DNA of 64,000 nt. It comes from SLHU01 sp009929975. GTDB taxonomy: Bacteria > Bacillota > Clostridia > Saccharofermentanales > UBA5734. Location: NCBI GenBank assembly GCA_040776905.1, contig JAXGZQ010000002.1:598847-662846 (forward strand). The letters run 5' to 3'. The number at the start of each line of letters is the position of its first letter. Position 1 is the stretch's first letter. Shown in pieces: positions 17,345 to 25,538 of the stretch. The position numbers and the translations under genes are program-made. The notes beneath the pieces are model-generated. The model did not search any database and was not told where the DNA came from. It saw only the letters and a list, made by a program, of their open reading frames with translations.

Positions 17345-18316
17345 TCAGGACTCCCGCTGAAAATCTTCGCTTGGCACCGTGACCGAGCCGCCGATCTGCT
17401 CCATCAGTTCCATGGCAGCCGCGGAACGGCTGCGAACGCCGCCGCGCAGAATCAGCCGGTGGGCGCAGACCGGAACAATCAGTGCCTGGACATCATCCGG
17501 AACAACATATCCCCGCCCCTGCATGGCGGCGCGCACACGTGCGCCCCGCGCCAGTGCGAGACTTCCACGCGGGCTGACTCCGAGCGCGACGGCCTCATGA
17601 TCACGGGTCGCTTCCGTCAGGCGCATGATATAGTCGAGAATCGATTCATGCAGATAGATCGTATCCGCCGCGTCGCGCGCGCTCATGATCTGATCACGGC
17701 TGCAGACTGATTGCAGACTCTGGACCACCTGGCTGCCGCCGATATGCCGGCGAATCACCTCTCGTCCGTCTTCCGGACCGGGATATCCCAGCGGAATCTG
17801 CAGGAAAAAGCGGTCCAGCTGAGCTTCAGGCAGCGGATAGGTTCCCTGGGTTTCCACGGGATTCTGCGTCGCGATGACAAAGAATGGCGCGTCGAGCCGC
17901 CGGGTTTCACCATCAATCGAGACCTGCTGTTCTTCCATGCACTCCAGTAGACTGGACTGCGTCCGCGGAGTCGCGCGGTTGATTTCGTCCGCGAGCAGGA
18001 TATTGGTAAAGACCGGTCCGGGCCGGAACAAGAAATCACCGGTTTTCGGCTGATAAAAATTAATGCCGGTCAGATCAGACGGCAAAAGATCCGGCGTAAA
18101 CTGTACCCGGTTGAAGGACGCGTCGATTGATCGGGCCAGAGATCGGGCCAGCATGGTCTTGCCGGTTCCCGGAACATCTTCCAGCAGCACATGGCCGCCT
18201 GCCAGCATCGCCGTGAGAATCAAACTGATTTCATGTTCTTTGCCGACGATGACCTTGCTGATATTGTCGCGAATCAATTCACTGACCGCCCGAATGTTCT
18301 GCCACTGTTCTGCCAT
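17345..18316 (-). CDS. MoxR-family AAA+ ATPase
   Basis: A 323-residue cytoplasmic AAA+ ATPase. Walker A is EDVPGTGKTMLA, Walker B is ILLADEINRATPRTQ with sensor sequence VIATQNPVETQGTYPLPEAQLDRF, the strong MoxR signature. The C-terminal lid has ALGVSPRGSLALARGARVRA. MoxR proteins act as chaperones that mature or activate partner complexes with VWA/DUF58 proteins, both encoded just downstream. The ATG at 18316 is preferred over 18322 because GGAG is then about 8 nt away. A weak -10 (TAGAAT, minus strand near 18380) may mark the operon promoter. Confidence 0.95.
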   Translation of the reverse strand: MAEQWQNIRAVSELIRDNISKVIVGKEHEISLILTAMLAGGHVLLEDVPGTGKTMLARSLARSIDASFNRVQFTPDLLPSDLTGINFYQPKTGDFLFRPGPVFTNILLADEINRATPRTQSSLLECMEEQQVSIDGETRRLDAPFFVIATQNPVETQGTYPLPEAQLDRFFLQIPLGYPGPEDGREVIRRHIGGSQVVQSLQSVCSRDQIMSARDAADTIYLHESILDYIMRLTEATRDHEAVALGVSPRGSLALARGARVRAAMQGRGYVVPDDVQALIVPVCAHRLILRGGVRSRSAAAMELMEQIGGSVTVPSEDFQRES

Positions 18317-18437
18317 GATCATGACTCCTTCCCGTCTGGCGGTCAGCCGGCATCAGATCCAGCACCGCATCGTCTCTATTCTAGCATACGAAAGACGTCG
18401 GGCAGATAGAAAGATATCGTGCATGCAGGGGATAAAT

Positions 18438-19670
18438 TCAGAATGAGCGGCCACTCAGCTGAATCAGCGTAATTTCTGAGCGGCTGCCGATGCGGACCGG
18501 CGGACCCCAGGTCCCATATCCGGCAGAGATCACACTGTGCAGCTGATTAATGCGGGCATAACGCCGGGTCTGGCAGTACTGGTGTTTCTGCAGCAGGTTC
18601 AGGGGAAACAACTGTCCGCGGTGAGTATGGCCGGCCAGCGCCAGATCCGCGCCGAGACCGGCGAGAAAGTCCAGATCAGCCGGCTGATGCTGCATGACGA
18701 TCAAAGGGCGGTCCGGATCGGTGTTTTCCAGCAAAGCCTCCGGTGTCAGGCGACCCATCGAACCCGAGTATTCCGTCTGATGCTCATTGCGGCCGGCCAG
18801 CACCAGCCCGGCCACTTCAATCACGTCATCCTGCAGCAGCCCGATGCCGGCCCTGTCCAGAAACACAGCCATTTCCTCTGTTGATGTGTTGACCAGTTCA
18901 TGATTGCCCAGCACGGCGTAACGGCCATAGGGGGCCTTGAGCTGGCTCATCTGGTACGTAAAGTCACTTTTCTCCATCAAATGCAATGAGTTATCGATCA
19001 GATCGCCGCCCAAAAGGATCAAGTCAGGCCGCAGCGCGTTGACCCGTTCCGTCATCCGTTTCAGATTGGTCACACTGACAAGACTGCCGACATGCAAATC
19101 AGAAAGAAAGGCGATTCGCAGCGGCTGGCCGGCATTGAACGGTTTATCTAACTTGATCCTGAACGTCCTGACCCGCGGCGAACGTGCCAGATAGGTGCCG
19201 ATCAGCAGGACCATCAGGCTGAACGGAACGCTCAAGCCGAACAGCATCACGCGATTGATCGGCATGACCGCCGGCAGCCCATGCGGCTCAGTCCCACGGA
19301 TCAGACGTCCCAGCAGGTAGACCAGATCGATCACCGTGACCGGAATCAGCAGATAGATATAGAAAGCAAGCCAGTAGAAGCCGACATACGCAGTCGTGCG
19401 GATGAGCGGACGGCTGACCCGGCCCTGGTCAACGGCATAGGCGAAAGCCGGCAAAAAACCGGCCAGCGCGCCGACCATGAGAATAAACAATGTGACCGGC
19501 ATCACGGATTGAACGGACAGCCAGACACGCGATGAGACATACACAACAGACAGACTATAAAGAACAAGAGCCAGACCATTGAGCGCCAGTCGGCGGCGGA
19601 TCCTTCCATCGTGCAGGTTGGTCCTGATATGATGGACATGGGTCTGGAGTTTAACATTTTCAGCAAACAA
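18438..19670 (-). CDS. Membrane-anchored metallophosphoesterase (YkuE-like)
   Basis: A 410-residue protein with four N-terminal membrane helices (about 25-180) and a calcineurin-like phosphoesterase domain. The metal-site motifs are in order: FLSDLHVGS, LLGGDLIDN, VLGNHELV, MQHQP and AGHTHRGQLFP. Relatives such as YkuE hydrolyse phosphoesters at the cell surface or act on UDP-diacylglucosamine-like lipids; the substrate here is unknown. Translation appears to start at a TTG (19670), because AAGGAGG lies 10 nt upstream and no ATG follows a comparable site. It is 122 nt upstream of the moxR operon on the same strand. Confidence 0.88.
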   Translation of the reverse strand: MFAENVKLQTHVHHIRTNLHDGRIRRRLALNGLALVLYSLSVVYVSSRVWLSVQSVMPVTLFILMVGALAGFLPAFAYAVDQGRVSRPLIRTTAYVGFYWLAFYIYLLIPVTVIDLVYLLGRLIRGTEPHGLPAVMPINRVMLFGLSVPFSLMVLLIGTYLARSPRVRTFRIKLDKPFNAGQPLRIAFLSDLHVGSLVSVTNLKRMTERVNALRPDLILLGGDLIDNSLHLMEKSDFTYQMSQLKAPYGRYAVLGNHELVNTSTEEMAVFLDRAGIGLLQDDVIEVAGLVLAGRNEHQTEYSGSMGRLTPEALLENTDPDRPLIVMQHQPADLDFLAGLGADLALAGHTHRGQLFPLNLLQKHQYCQTRRYARINQLHSVISAGYGTWGPPVRIGSRSEITLIQLSGRSF

Positions 19671-19812
19671 TCAGGTAGCTCCTCCTTTTGGCGTTTAAGC
19701 GCCGATCGCAAACAAAGTCATTATAGGTGCGGCGGTCTTTCATCACATGGCTAAAATGAAAATATTGTGTGAACAAAAACGGGCTATTGAACTCCGACGG
19801 AGGCCGGTTGGT

Positions 19813-19841
19813 TTGAGCCAGGGCACGACGCATGCTATAAT
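19813..19841 (+). promoter_or_regulatory. Promoter of the HD-domain gene
   Basis: TTGAGC at 19813-19818, a 17-nt spacer and TATAAT at 19836-19841. The ATG follows about 33 nt later with GAGGG in between. It fits a sigma-A promoter well. Confidence 0.75.
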
Positions 19842-19873
19842 CGTGAATCAAACGAGATGAAAAGAGGGATCAT

Positions 19874-20458
19874 ATGAGTTGGCAGCCAAATAGAGAACAG
19901 GCCTGGGATCTTCTGGTCCGCTACAATTCGAACGAAGCTCTGCAGCGCCACGCGCTGGCCGTTGAAGGTGTGATGCGCCATTTTGCCGGTTTATTCGACG
20001 AAGATCCTGATTTGTGGGGTGTCATCGGCCTGCTGCATGATCTTGACTATGAACAGTTTCCTGAATCACATTGCAGCAAAACCAGGGAAATTCTGCAGGA
20101 TCTGGACACAGATCCGGTCTGGATCCGGGCCATTATCAGCCATGGTTACGGCATTTGCAGTGATGTGCGGCCGGAAAGCGATCTGGAGAAAGTGCTTTTT
20201 ACCATTGATGAGCTGACCGGTTTGATTCAGGCGGCTGCCCTGATGCGGCCTTCACGCAGCGTCATGGATCTGGAATTGAAATCACTGAAGAAAAAATTCA
20301 AGACACCGTCTTTCGCTGCCGGCGTCAACCGTGATGTCATACGCCAGGGCTGTGAGATGATGAACTGGGAACTGGACCGTGTGATGCAGGAAACCATCCT
20401 GGGCATGCGGCAAGTCGCCCCGGCGCTCGGACTGGACGGACCGGCTGATGTCACATGA
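19874..20458 (+). CDS. HD-domain phosphohydrolase (HDIG-like)
   Basis: A 194-residue cytoplasmic protein with a compact HD fold: LQRHALAVEGVMRHFA supplies the first histidine, WGVIGLLHDLDYEQFPE the HD pair, and IRAIISHGYG another metal ligand, with DELTGLI as the final aspartate region. Bacterial proteins of this kind are metal-dependent phosphohydrolases of uncharacterised specificity, often labelled hydrolase or HDIG protein. GAGGG precedes the ATG. It is monocistronic as far as can be seen, with a good promoter and a long non-coding stretch after it. Confidence 0.87.
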   Translation: MSWQPNREQAWDLLVRYNSNEALQRHALAVEGVMRHFAGLFDEDPDLWGVIGLLHDLDYEQFPESHCSKTREILQDLDTDPVWIRAIISHGYGICSDVRPESDLEKVLFTIDELTGLIQAAALMRPSRSVMDLELKSLKKKFKTPSFAAGVNRDVIRQGCEMMNWELDRVMQETILGMRQVAPALGLDGPADVT

Positions 20459-20746
20459 GTCGTTCCGTTGTCAAATAACCGACTTGATTTTTCATCTATT
20501 TGTAACAATTATTTTGCTTTTAAAGGTTATAATATAGTCAAAGATACAGATATGACTCATCTGTCAACGGCAACCGTGGTGATTGGCCACAATACAACAA
20601 TCAGAAATGTCTTGATCAGAACCGTATGTTCGAACAGAATCAAATGTTCCGCCCGACGGAACCTGAGAAAGGAGTTCTTGCCACAGTTTCTGCATTAACC
20701 GACAAAACTGAACCAATAACAATTGAATATATGTCAACATATAATT

Positions 20747-20766
20747 CTTGTGTTACATAACACAAG
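20747..20766. repeat. Inverted repeat CTTGTGTTA-CA-TAACACAAG
   Basis: Perfect 9-bp arms around a 2-nt centre, the geometry of a dimeric repressor site. No adjacent regulator identifies the protein that would bind. Confidence 0.6.
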
Positions 20767-20822
20767 CAAGCGCCGGACAGCCATTGAGTCAACCCTCTGT
20801 CACCATTGAACAATCGCAGTGA

Positions 20823-20838
20823 ATCATACCGGTATGAT
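20823..20838. repeat. Perfect 16-bp palindrome ATCATACCGGTATGAT
   Basis: Two 8-bp arms with no spacer, 23 nt before the terminator hairpin. Operator-like; the binding protein is unknown. Confidence 0.6.
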
Positions 20839-20860
20839 ACATTGAATCAGGTAAAGCCAG

Positions 20861-20888
20861 ACGGCAGATCGCAGGATCCGCCGTTTTT
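20861..20888 (+). terminator. Rho-independent terminator without an obvious preceding gene
   Basis: ACGGCAGATC and GATCCGCCGT pair at 9 of 10 positions around loop GCAG and are followed by a T run. It would end plus-strand transcripts from the non-coding stretch or from the HD gene. Confidence 0.7.
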
Positions 20889-20923
20889 CTGTGCGCTATT
20901 CCGAAAGTCCCTCTCCCTGTCAA

Positions 20924-21538
20924 TCAGATCCGGTCCGGAACAAAACCAGCCGCGTCGGACAGGCGAAGCGGCGGCCCCTGGGCCAGCAGGACATGGTCTG
21001 ACAACGTATGCAGTTCCTGCTGATCATGGCTGACCAGCAAAACGGGACGTTCTTTCGCGCAGTTGACCACAAACGGATACAGGGCCTGCTTAAGCGCCTC
21101 ATCAAGGCCCTTGAACGGCTCATCCAGCAGGAGAAGATCACCCGGGTGGCCCAGGCCGCGGGCCAGCGCGATCCGCCGCTGCATGCCGCCACTCAGCTGA
21201 TCAGGATAAACATCGGCCTTATCCGCCATCTGCATCCGCTCCAGCCACATAATCGCCTGTCCGGCATCTCCAAAAATCAACTGCAGGTTTTCCCGGGCAG
21301 TCAGCCAGGGCAGCAGCCGGTCCTCCTGAAACACCATGCTGACACTATCAGGTGCCAACCCCTCGATCTCACCCGCCTGCGGCTGCTCCAGCCCGGCCAG
21401 CACACGCAGCAGGGTGGTTTTGCCGCAGCCTGAGGGACCGCTGATTCCCAGCACGCCGCGTTCCGGCAGCGTCAGGGAAAAATCAGAGAGGACTTTTTTC
21501 CCCGGATAAGCCACATCGAGATGCCGCAGATGAATCAT
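20924..21538 (-). CDS. ABC transporter ATP-binding protein (nitrate/sulfonate/taurine type)
   Basis: A 204-residue ATPase subunit. Walker A is GPSGCGKTTLLR, the Q-loop is MVFQEDRLLPWLTARENL, the signature is DQLSGGMQRRIALARGL, Walker B is LLLLDEPFKGLDE and the H-loop is LLVSHDQQE. RLLPWLTARENL is typical of the SsuB/TauB subgroup. It is slightly short for the group (about 240), mainly at the C-terminus. The ATG overlaps the permease stop by four bases, and a binding-protein gene lies upstream, giving a complete importer. Confidence 0.93.
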   Translation of the reverse strand: MIHLRHLDVAYPGKKVLSDFSLTLPERGVLGISGPSGCGKTTLLRVLAGLEQPQAGEIEGLAPDSVSMVFQEDRLLPWLTARENLQLIFGDAGQAIMWLERMQMADKADVYPDQLSGGMQRRIALARGLGHPGDLLLLDEPFKGLDEALKQALYPFVVNCAKERPVLLVSHDQQELHTLSDHVLLAQGPPLRLSDAAGFVPDRI

Positions 21539-22416
21539 AATCCGCGCCTCCCTTGTCCATGCCGGCGGAAATAGCGTTCCGCCACTGTCAGCAGGCGGAG
21601 CAGGACTTTCTCGAGCAGCAGGCTGAGCAGGATGACGAATATCGTCAGGGCCATCAGGTCGATGGTCTCCAGATAGATCTTTGACTCATAAAGACGCCCG
21701 CCCAGCGAAAAAGCTGGCGTGCTGAGCACCTCCGCCGCGATACCGGCTTTCCAGCCCAGGCCCAGCGCGGTCATCGCCGCCGTTATGAAAAAAGGTGCGA
21801 CGGAAGGAACATAGATGGCCCGGATGATCTGGCGGGGACGCAGCCTGAAGACATCCGCCATCTCCAGCAGCAGACGGTCAGTCTTGCGAAGCCCCTCTGC
21901 CACATTGGCCCAGATAATCGGCAGCACCATGAGAAAGACAATAAAGACAACCACACGGTAGCTGGTCATCCAGACCAATGCCAGAATGATGAATGATGAG
22001 ACCGGAGTCGCCCGTATCGCGCTGATCAATGGGTAGAACAGGGCATGCATCCATTTGAGACGAACGGTGCAGACAGCCAGAACCAGTCCCACGGCGACAC
22101 CCAGCAGATAGCCGAGCATGATGCGGATCAGCGACGTCGCCGCGGTCCACCAAAAGGCTGCTGTCGTGAACAGCTCAAGCAGGCGGAGCAGAACCTGCTG
22201 GGGCGAAGCCAGCAGAATTTCCTGATCCACGCGCCGCCAGACCAGAAACCAGACAGCCAGCCAGAAAAAGCCGGACAACAGCCAGTGATACAGGCGAAGC
22301 TGATGGCCGGGGTTGCCCGGCTGACGGTTTTCCTCAGCCATAGACAGACGATGCCCGGCTGCCTTGCGGGAAGTCAACCGGGCATCTGTTTTTTTTCTTT
22401 TGCGGGTTTCAGCCAT
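21535..22416 (-). CDS. ABC transporter permease (SsuC/TauC-like)
   Basis: A permease of up to 293 residues with about six membrane helices after a charged N-terminus. The EAA-type cytoplasmic loop is MADVFRLRPRQIIRAIYVPSVAPFF, which docks the ATPase. The start is uncertain: the ATG at 22416 has only a distant GAGG, while the ATG at 22341 would remove the basic tail RKRKKTDARLTSRKAAGHRL and has no clear site. The DNA for the basic tail also contains a hairpin with a T8 run on the plus strand. Operon with the binding protein (upstream) and the ATPase. Confidence 0.88.
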   Translation of the reverse strand: MAETRKRKKTDARLTSRKAAGHRLSMAEENRQPGNPGHQLRLYHWLLSGFFWLAVWFLVWRRVDQEILLASPQQVLLRLLELFTTAAFWWTAATSLIRIMLGYLLGVAVGLVLAVCTVRLKWMHALFYPLISAIRATPVSSFIILALVWMTSYRVVVFIVFLMVLPIIWANVAEGLRKTDRLLLEMADVFRLRPRQIIRAIYVPSVAPFFITAAMTALGLGWKAGIAAEVLSTPAFSLGGRLYESKIYLETIDLMALTIFVILLSLLLEKVLLRLLTVAERYFRRHGQGRRGL

Positions 22417-22520
22417 CAGCGCTTATCATCCTCATGCCCCTGCCACATCAACCGCGGCAGTATGATCAGGTCTGTTCACAGCATACAGGAAACCGTGACT
22501 GGTTGCCAGATCAGGCTCCG

Positions 22521-23636
22521 TCAGGGAGCCAGATAAAATCCATCATCCGGCAGCTGGCCACCCACGGACTGTGGATTAGCCGCGAAAAGCACTTCATAGA
22601 ACGGCTCGAGAATCGGCCGCATGTCGGCACCGGCCATCATCACGATATTACAGTTCGGAATTGCCTTGGCCGCCAGCTTCCCGTTCGGCATGATCCCGTA
22701 CTGTTCAACCAGTTCACCGGCCTGCTCAGGGTTGGCGTTGACCTTTGTGACCGATGCCTCATACTCCGCCAGAAAATCCTGCAGCGCCGCCGCGTTGTCT
22801 TTCGCGAAATCAGCACGCACCACCAGACAGCCCATTGCCAGTTCACTCTGGCTGCCGGCCTCGCGCTGAGCCGTCTGCCATTCAGCCGTCAGATCGAGAG
22901 CGATCCGGATATCCGGTGCGTTGTTGAGCACGGTCGTCACAAAGGGCTCCGGCAGCAGAACAAGGTCAGCCTGTCCGGACGCGGCCAGGGTTGCCAGTTC
23001 GGCATGTTCCGACAGATAGTCGACCGTCACCTCATCCTGCAGATCATTGGCCTGAAGGATATAATTGATCGCGAACTCAGGTACAGCGGCCTGTCCGGTC
23101 GCCTGCAGCGTCCGGCCACGCAGGTCTTCGACCGTCTGAATCGAGTCGCCGTTTTCCAGTACATATAACACACCCAGCGTATTCACCGCCAGAAGTTGTA
23201 TTTTCTGATTGGTCTTCTGATAAAGCACCGCGGCCAGGTTTGTCGGCAGCGCGGCGATATCCAGCTCGCCACTGGTCAGTCCGGCAACCAGATCATCCGG
23301 TGATCCGGCCAGCCGGAAGGTATAATCATGCAAGGTTTCCCCATTATCATGGGCTGCCATCAGATAAGACATCCCGATCCCGGTCGGCCCGTTCAGCGCG
23401 CCGATTGACATCTCAACACGATCGTCCGCGGGTGTCGGCGTCGGCTCTTCTGTCTCAGCCGGTGTTGTCGTTGTGACAGGCGGTGCCGTGGATTCCGATA
23501 TCGGCGCGGTCGTTGCCGGATCGGCGGTTGAGGATGGCGTTGTGGTTGATGAACTGCCCGCGGCACAGCCGGTCATGAACAAGGCCAGAGCCAGCAGCAC
23601 GCTCAGACTGAATGAGATCTTTTTCATTGATGTCAT
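22521..23636 (-). CDS. ABC transporter substrate-binding lipoprotein (NMT1/SsuA-like)
   Basis: A 371-residue exported lipoprotein. The signal peptide KKISFSLSVLLALALFMTGC ends in a lipobox with cysteine. A Ser/Thr/Pro-rich linker of about 45 residues follows, then a type II periplasmic-binding fold with IGALNGPTGIGMSYLM, LPTNLAAVLYQKT and VLLPEPFVTTVL, typical of nitrate/sulfonate/thiamine-precursor receptors. Substrate unknown. Start at 23636 with GGAAGGA 7 nt upstream. First gene of a three-gene importer operon. Confidence 0.92.
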   Translation of the reverse strand: MTSMKKISFSLSVLLALALFMTGCAAGSSSTTTPSSTADPATTAPISESTAPPVTTTTPAETEEPTPTPADDRVEMSIGALNGPTGIGMSYLMAAHDNGETLHDYTFRLAGSPDDLVAGLTSGELDIAALPTNLAAVLYQKTNQKIQLLAVNTLGVLYVLENGDSIQTVEDLRGRTLQATGQAAVPEFAINYILQANDLQDEVTVDYLSEHAELATLAASGQADLVLLPEPFVTTVLNNAPDIRIALDLTAEWQTAQREAGSQSELAMGCLVVRADFAKDNAAALQDFLAEYEASVTKVNANPEQAGELVEQYGIMPNGKLAAKAIPNCNIVMMAGADMRPILEPFYEVLFAANPQSVGGQLPDDGFYLAP

Positions 23637-23737
23637 AGTATCGTCCTTCCGTTCTTCTGTTTTGTACATATGCACGAACAACATTGTGCGGTCTATATAA
23701 GTTCCAACTTATAAAATAAGACAGGACACTGGACTTG

Positions 23738-25030
23738 TCAAATCTCCTGATCACGCGGGTCGAGCACCGCGGCATCATGGTTGCGGAAGGCGATCGGATG
23801 GATCTGGTGGGCGTCCCGCGGGTTCAGTCCCGACAGCGGGCGATCCGCCAGCATCAGGCCGCGCTGCACACTGAAATGGCCGAAACGCGAACGCAGCGAA
23901 TCAATCGTCTGTTCCAGAGACCGCTGACGATCACGGCGCTCCTCATCAGAAAACCAGGACAGCTGCGTCAGCTGATCCGCGGTCACCAGATTGGTGGCCC
24001 GAATCCCGAGGCTGCGAATCGGATTGCGCCAGTCATAATGCTGCCGGAACAATTCCAGGCCGGGCAGGGCGAGTTCAGTGCTCAGATCAGTCGCCTGGCT
24101 GAGCCGCCCCTGCCGCTCAATTCCGGCCAGCTGGTTGTCACGGATATAGATCTGAACCGTCTGCCCTTTCAGTCCATACTGGCGCAGTCTGGCGGCCACA
24201 CTTTCCGCCAGCACAAAGAAAATCAGGCGGACATCATTTTCATTTTCCAGATCCCGTGGTGTCGTCGTGCTGTTGCCGACCGATTTGATCGCTTCATGAA
24301 AATCACTGTGTTGAACCGGCGCGCTGTCACGGCCATTGGCAAACAGCCAGAGCGTCTCTCCCCATTTGCCGAGCAGGGCCCGGACATCGCTCAGTCGCAT
24401 CGCCGCCAGGGCGCCGATGGTGCGGATTCCGATCCGGCCAAGCCGACGGCGGGTTGACGGACCGACATACAGCAGTTCACCCACCGGCAGCGGCCAGACG
24501 ATGTCCCTGAAATGCTCACGCGTAATGACCGTCGTCGCGTCCGGTTTGCGCAGATCACTGCCCAGCTTGGCGAAAATTTTGTTGAAACTGACACCAACGG
24601 AGCAGGTCAGGCCAAGTTCACTGCGCACACGCTGACGGATCTGATCCGCCAGTTCAGGACCACTGCCCAGCAAGCGAACCGATCCGCTGACATCCAGCCA
24701 GGCCTCATCAAGACCGAATGCCTCAATCTGGTCGCTGTAATCGGCCAGAATCTGCCGCGTCAGTCTGGAATAGGTCAGGTACTTCTGATAATCAGCCGGC
24801 AGGCAGATCAGGTCCGGGCACTTCGCCTTTGCCTGCCAGATGGCCTCACCGGTCTTGATCTTGAATTGTTTCGCCGGCTGGTTCTTCGCCAGAACAATCC
24901 CATGCCGGCTCTCCGGATCACCGCAGACGATCATCGGTTTTTTCCAGAGCTTCGGCTGGTACAGGCATTCCACGCTGGCATAGAATCCATTGAGATCAGC
25001 ATGCAGAATAACCCGGTTCAATTGGTTCAT
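23738..25030 (-). CDS. dinB: DNA polymerase IV (Y-family translesion polymerase)
   Basis: A 430-residue error-prone polymerase. The palm/finger motifs include ILHADLNGFYASVE with a metal-binding Asp, and FGLDEAWLDVSG with the Asp-Glu pair. The helix-hairpin-helix thumb covers ELLYVGPSTRRRLGRIGI. The C-terminal little-finger domain carries QLSWF at about 366-370, a plausible sliding-clamp-binding motif. GAGGGGG precedes the ATG. Upstream, separated by a terminator, is a LexA-boxed gene for a small membrane protein. If dinB has no promoter of its own, it would be expressed by readthrough after SOS induction. Confidence 0.95.
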   Translation of the reverse strand: MNQLNRVILHADLNGFYASVECLYQPKLWKKPMIVCGDPESRHGIVLAKNQPAKQFKIKTGEAIWQAKAKCPDLICLPADYQKYLTYSRLTRQILADYSDQIEAFGLDEAWLDVSGSVRLLGSGPELADQIRQRVRSELGLTCSVGVSFNKIFAKLGSDLRKPDATTVITREHFRDIVWPLPVGELLYVGPSTRRRLGRIGIRTIGALAAMRLSDVRALLGKWGETLWLFANGRDSAPVQHSDFHEAIKSVGNSTTTPRDLENENDVRLIFFVLAESVAARLRQYGLKGQTVQIYIRDNQLAGIERQGRLSQATDLSTELALPGLELFRQHYDWRNPIRSLGIRATNLVTADQLTQLSWFSDEERRDRQRSLEQTIDSLRSRFGHFSVQRGLMLADRPLSGLNPRDAHQIHPIAFRNHDAAVLDPRDQEI

Positions 25031-25056
25031 CGGATAACCCCCTCATGACTGAAGCG

Positions 25057-25089
25057 AAAAAAAGACCGGGCTGAACGCTCAGCCCGGTC
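25057..25089 (-). terminator. Strong terminator between SOS membrane-protein gene and dinB
   Basis: On the minus strand, a perfect 11-bp stem GACCGGGCTGA/TCAGCCCGGTC with a 4-nt loop is followed by TTTTTTT. It stands 18 nt after the stop of the membrane-protein gene and about 27 nt before dinB, so it must limit cotranscription of the two. Confidence 0.92.
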
Positions 25090-25107
25090 AGACGCTGCCG
25101 TATCGGT

Positions 25108-25458
25108 TCAGGCGCAGTGGTGGCTGGCAGAGGATGCCTCACGGATATCCGCAGGCTTTGTACGTGTACGGCTGACCTGCATCCAGTCAAAGTTCAGGTC
25201 GGCCGGCCGGTCCGATCCAGAGGCTGTAATGTCAAAAAAGCGAAAGGATCCGGCCGCAGAAGCATCCGTCCCGGCCTCAGCCTGATGCGGACGCGATGCC
25301 GGTGTCACAGCGTCCGGATAGCGGACTGTTGACTGCCGCGTCCGGGCAGATGAACGCACCGCCGCTTTTCTCATCTCATTCTGTTCCGCCAGTATCAGGA
25401 CACAGACCAGAGGAATCAACGCGAGCATCAGCCATAACAATAGATTGACAAGTGACAT
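25108..25458 (-). CDS. Small single-pass membrane protein under LexA control (function unknown)
   Basis: A 116-residue protein with one N-terminal helix (SLVNLLLWLMLALIPLVCVL) and a polar tail rich in Ser, Ala, Arg and Thr, without a recognisable domain. In particular there is no LysM domain as in YneA of Bacillus. The N-terminus has no lipobox and no clear cleavage site, so it is likely a membrane anchor. The ATG at 25458 is preceded at a slightly long distance by GGAAAGG. The promoter is flanked by two LexA boxes and dinB lies downstream. By analogy with small membrane SOS inhibitors (SulA-independent, such as SidA or YneA) it may delay cell division; this is inference only. Confidence 0.7.
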   Translation of the reverse strand: MSLVNLLLWLMLALIPLVCVLILAEQNEMRKAAVRSSARTRQSTVRYPDAVTPASRPHQAEAGTDASAAGSFRFFDITASGSDRPADLNFDWMQVSRTRTKPADIREASSASHHCA

Positions 25459-25481
25459 GCGGACACGACCTTTCCTGTGAT

Positions 25482-25495
25482 AAAACATTTGTTCG
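25482..25495 (-). promoter_or_regulatory. LexA (SOS) box 2
   Basis: Minus strand CGAACAAATGTTTT matches the Gram-positive LexA consensus CGAACRNRYGTTYG at every specified base except the last. It lies 6 nt downstream of the -10 element and overlaps the expected transcription start. Confidence 0.85.
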
Positions 25496-25501
25496 GTTTT
25501 T

Positions 25502-25529
25502 ATTATAACATCATTTATCCGGCTGTCAA
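25502..25529 (-). promoter_or_regulatory. Sigma-A promoter of the SOS membrane-protein gene
   Basis: TTGACA at 25529-25524 and TATAAT at 25507-25502 on the minus strand, both perfect hexamers, with a 16-nt spacer. The start codon follows the predicted transcription start by roughly 35-40 nt. Two LexA boxes bracket it. Confidence 0.9.
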
Positions 25530-25538
25530 GCGGTAAAA

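Larger units (their letters stand above)
20459..20860. other. Dyad-rich non-coding stretch, possible small RNA locus
   Basis: About 400 AT-rich bases without a credible protein. It contains TATAAT at 20528-20533, three inverted repeats (20728-20743, 20747-20766 and 20823-20838) and a plus-strand terminator at its end, although no gene precedes that terminator within 400 nt. A structured RNA or a multi-operator region are both possible; no known RNA family was recognised. Confidence 0.4.
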
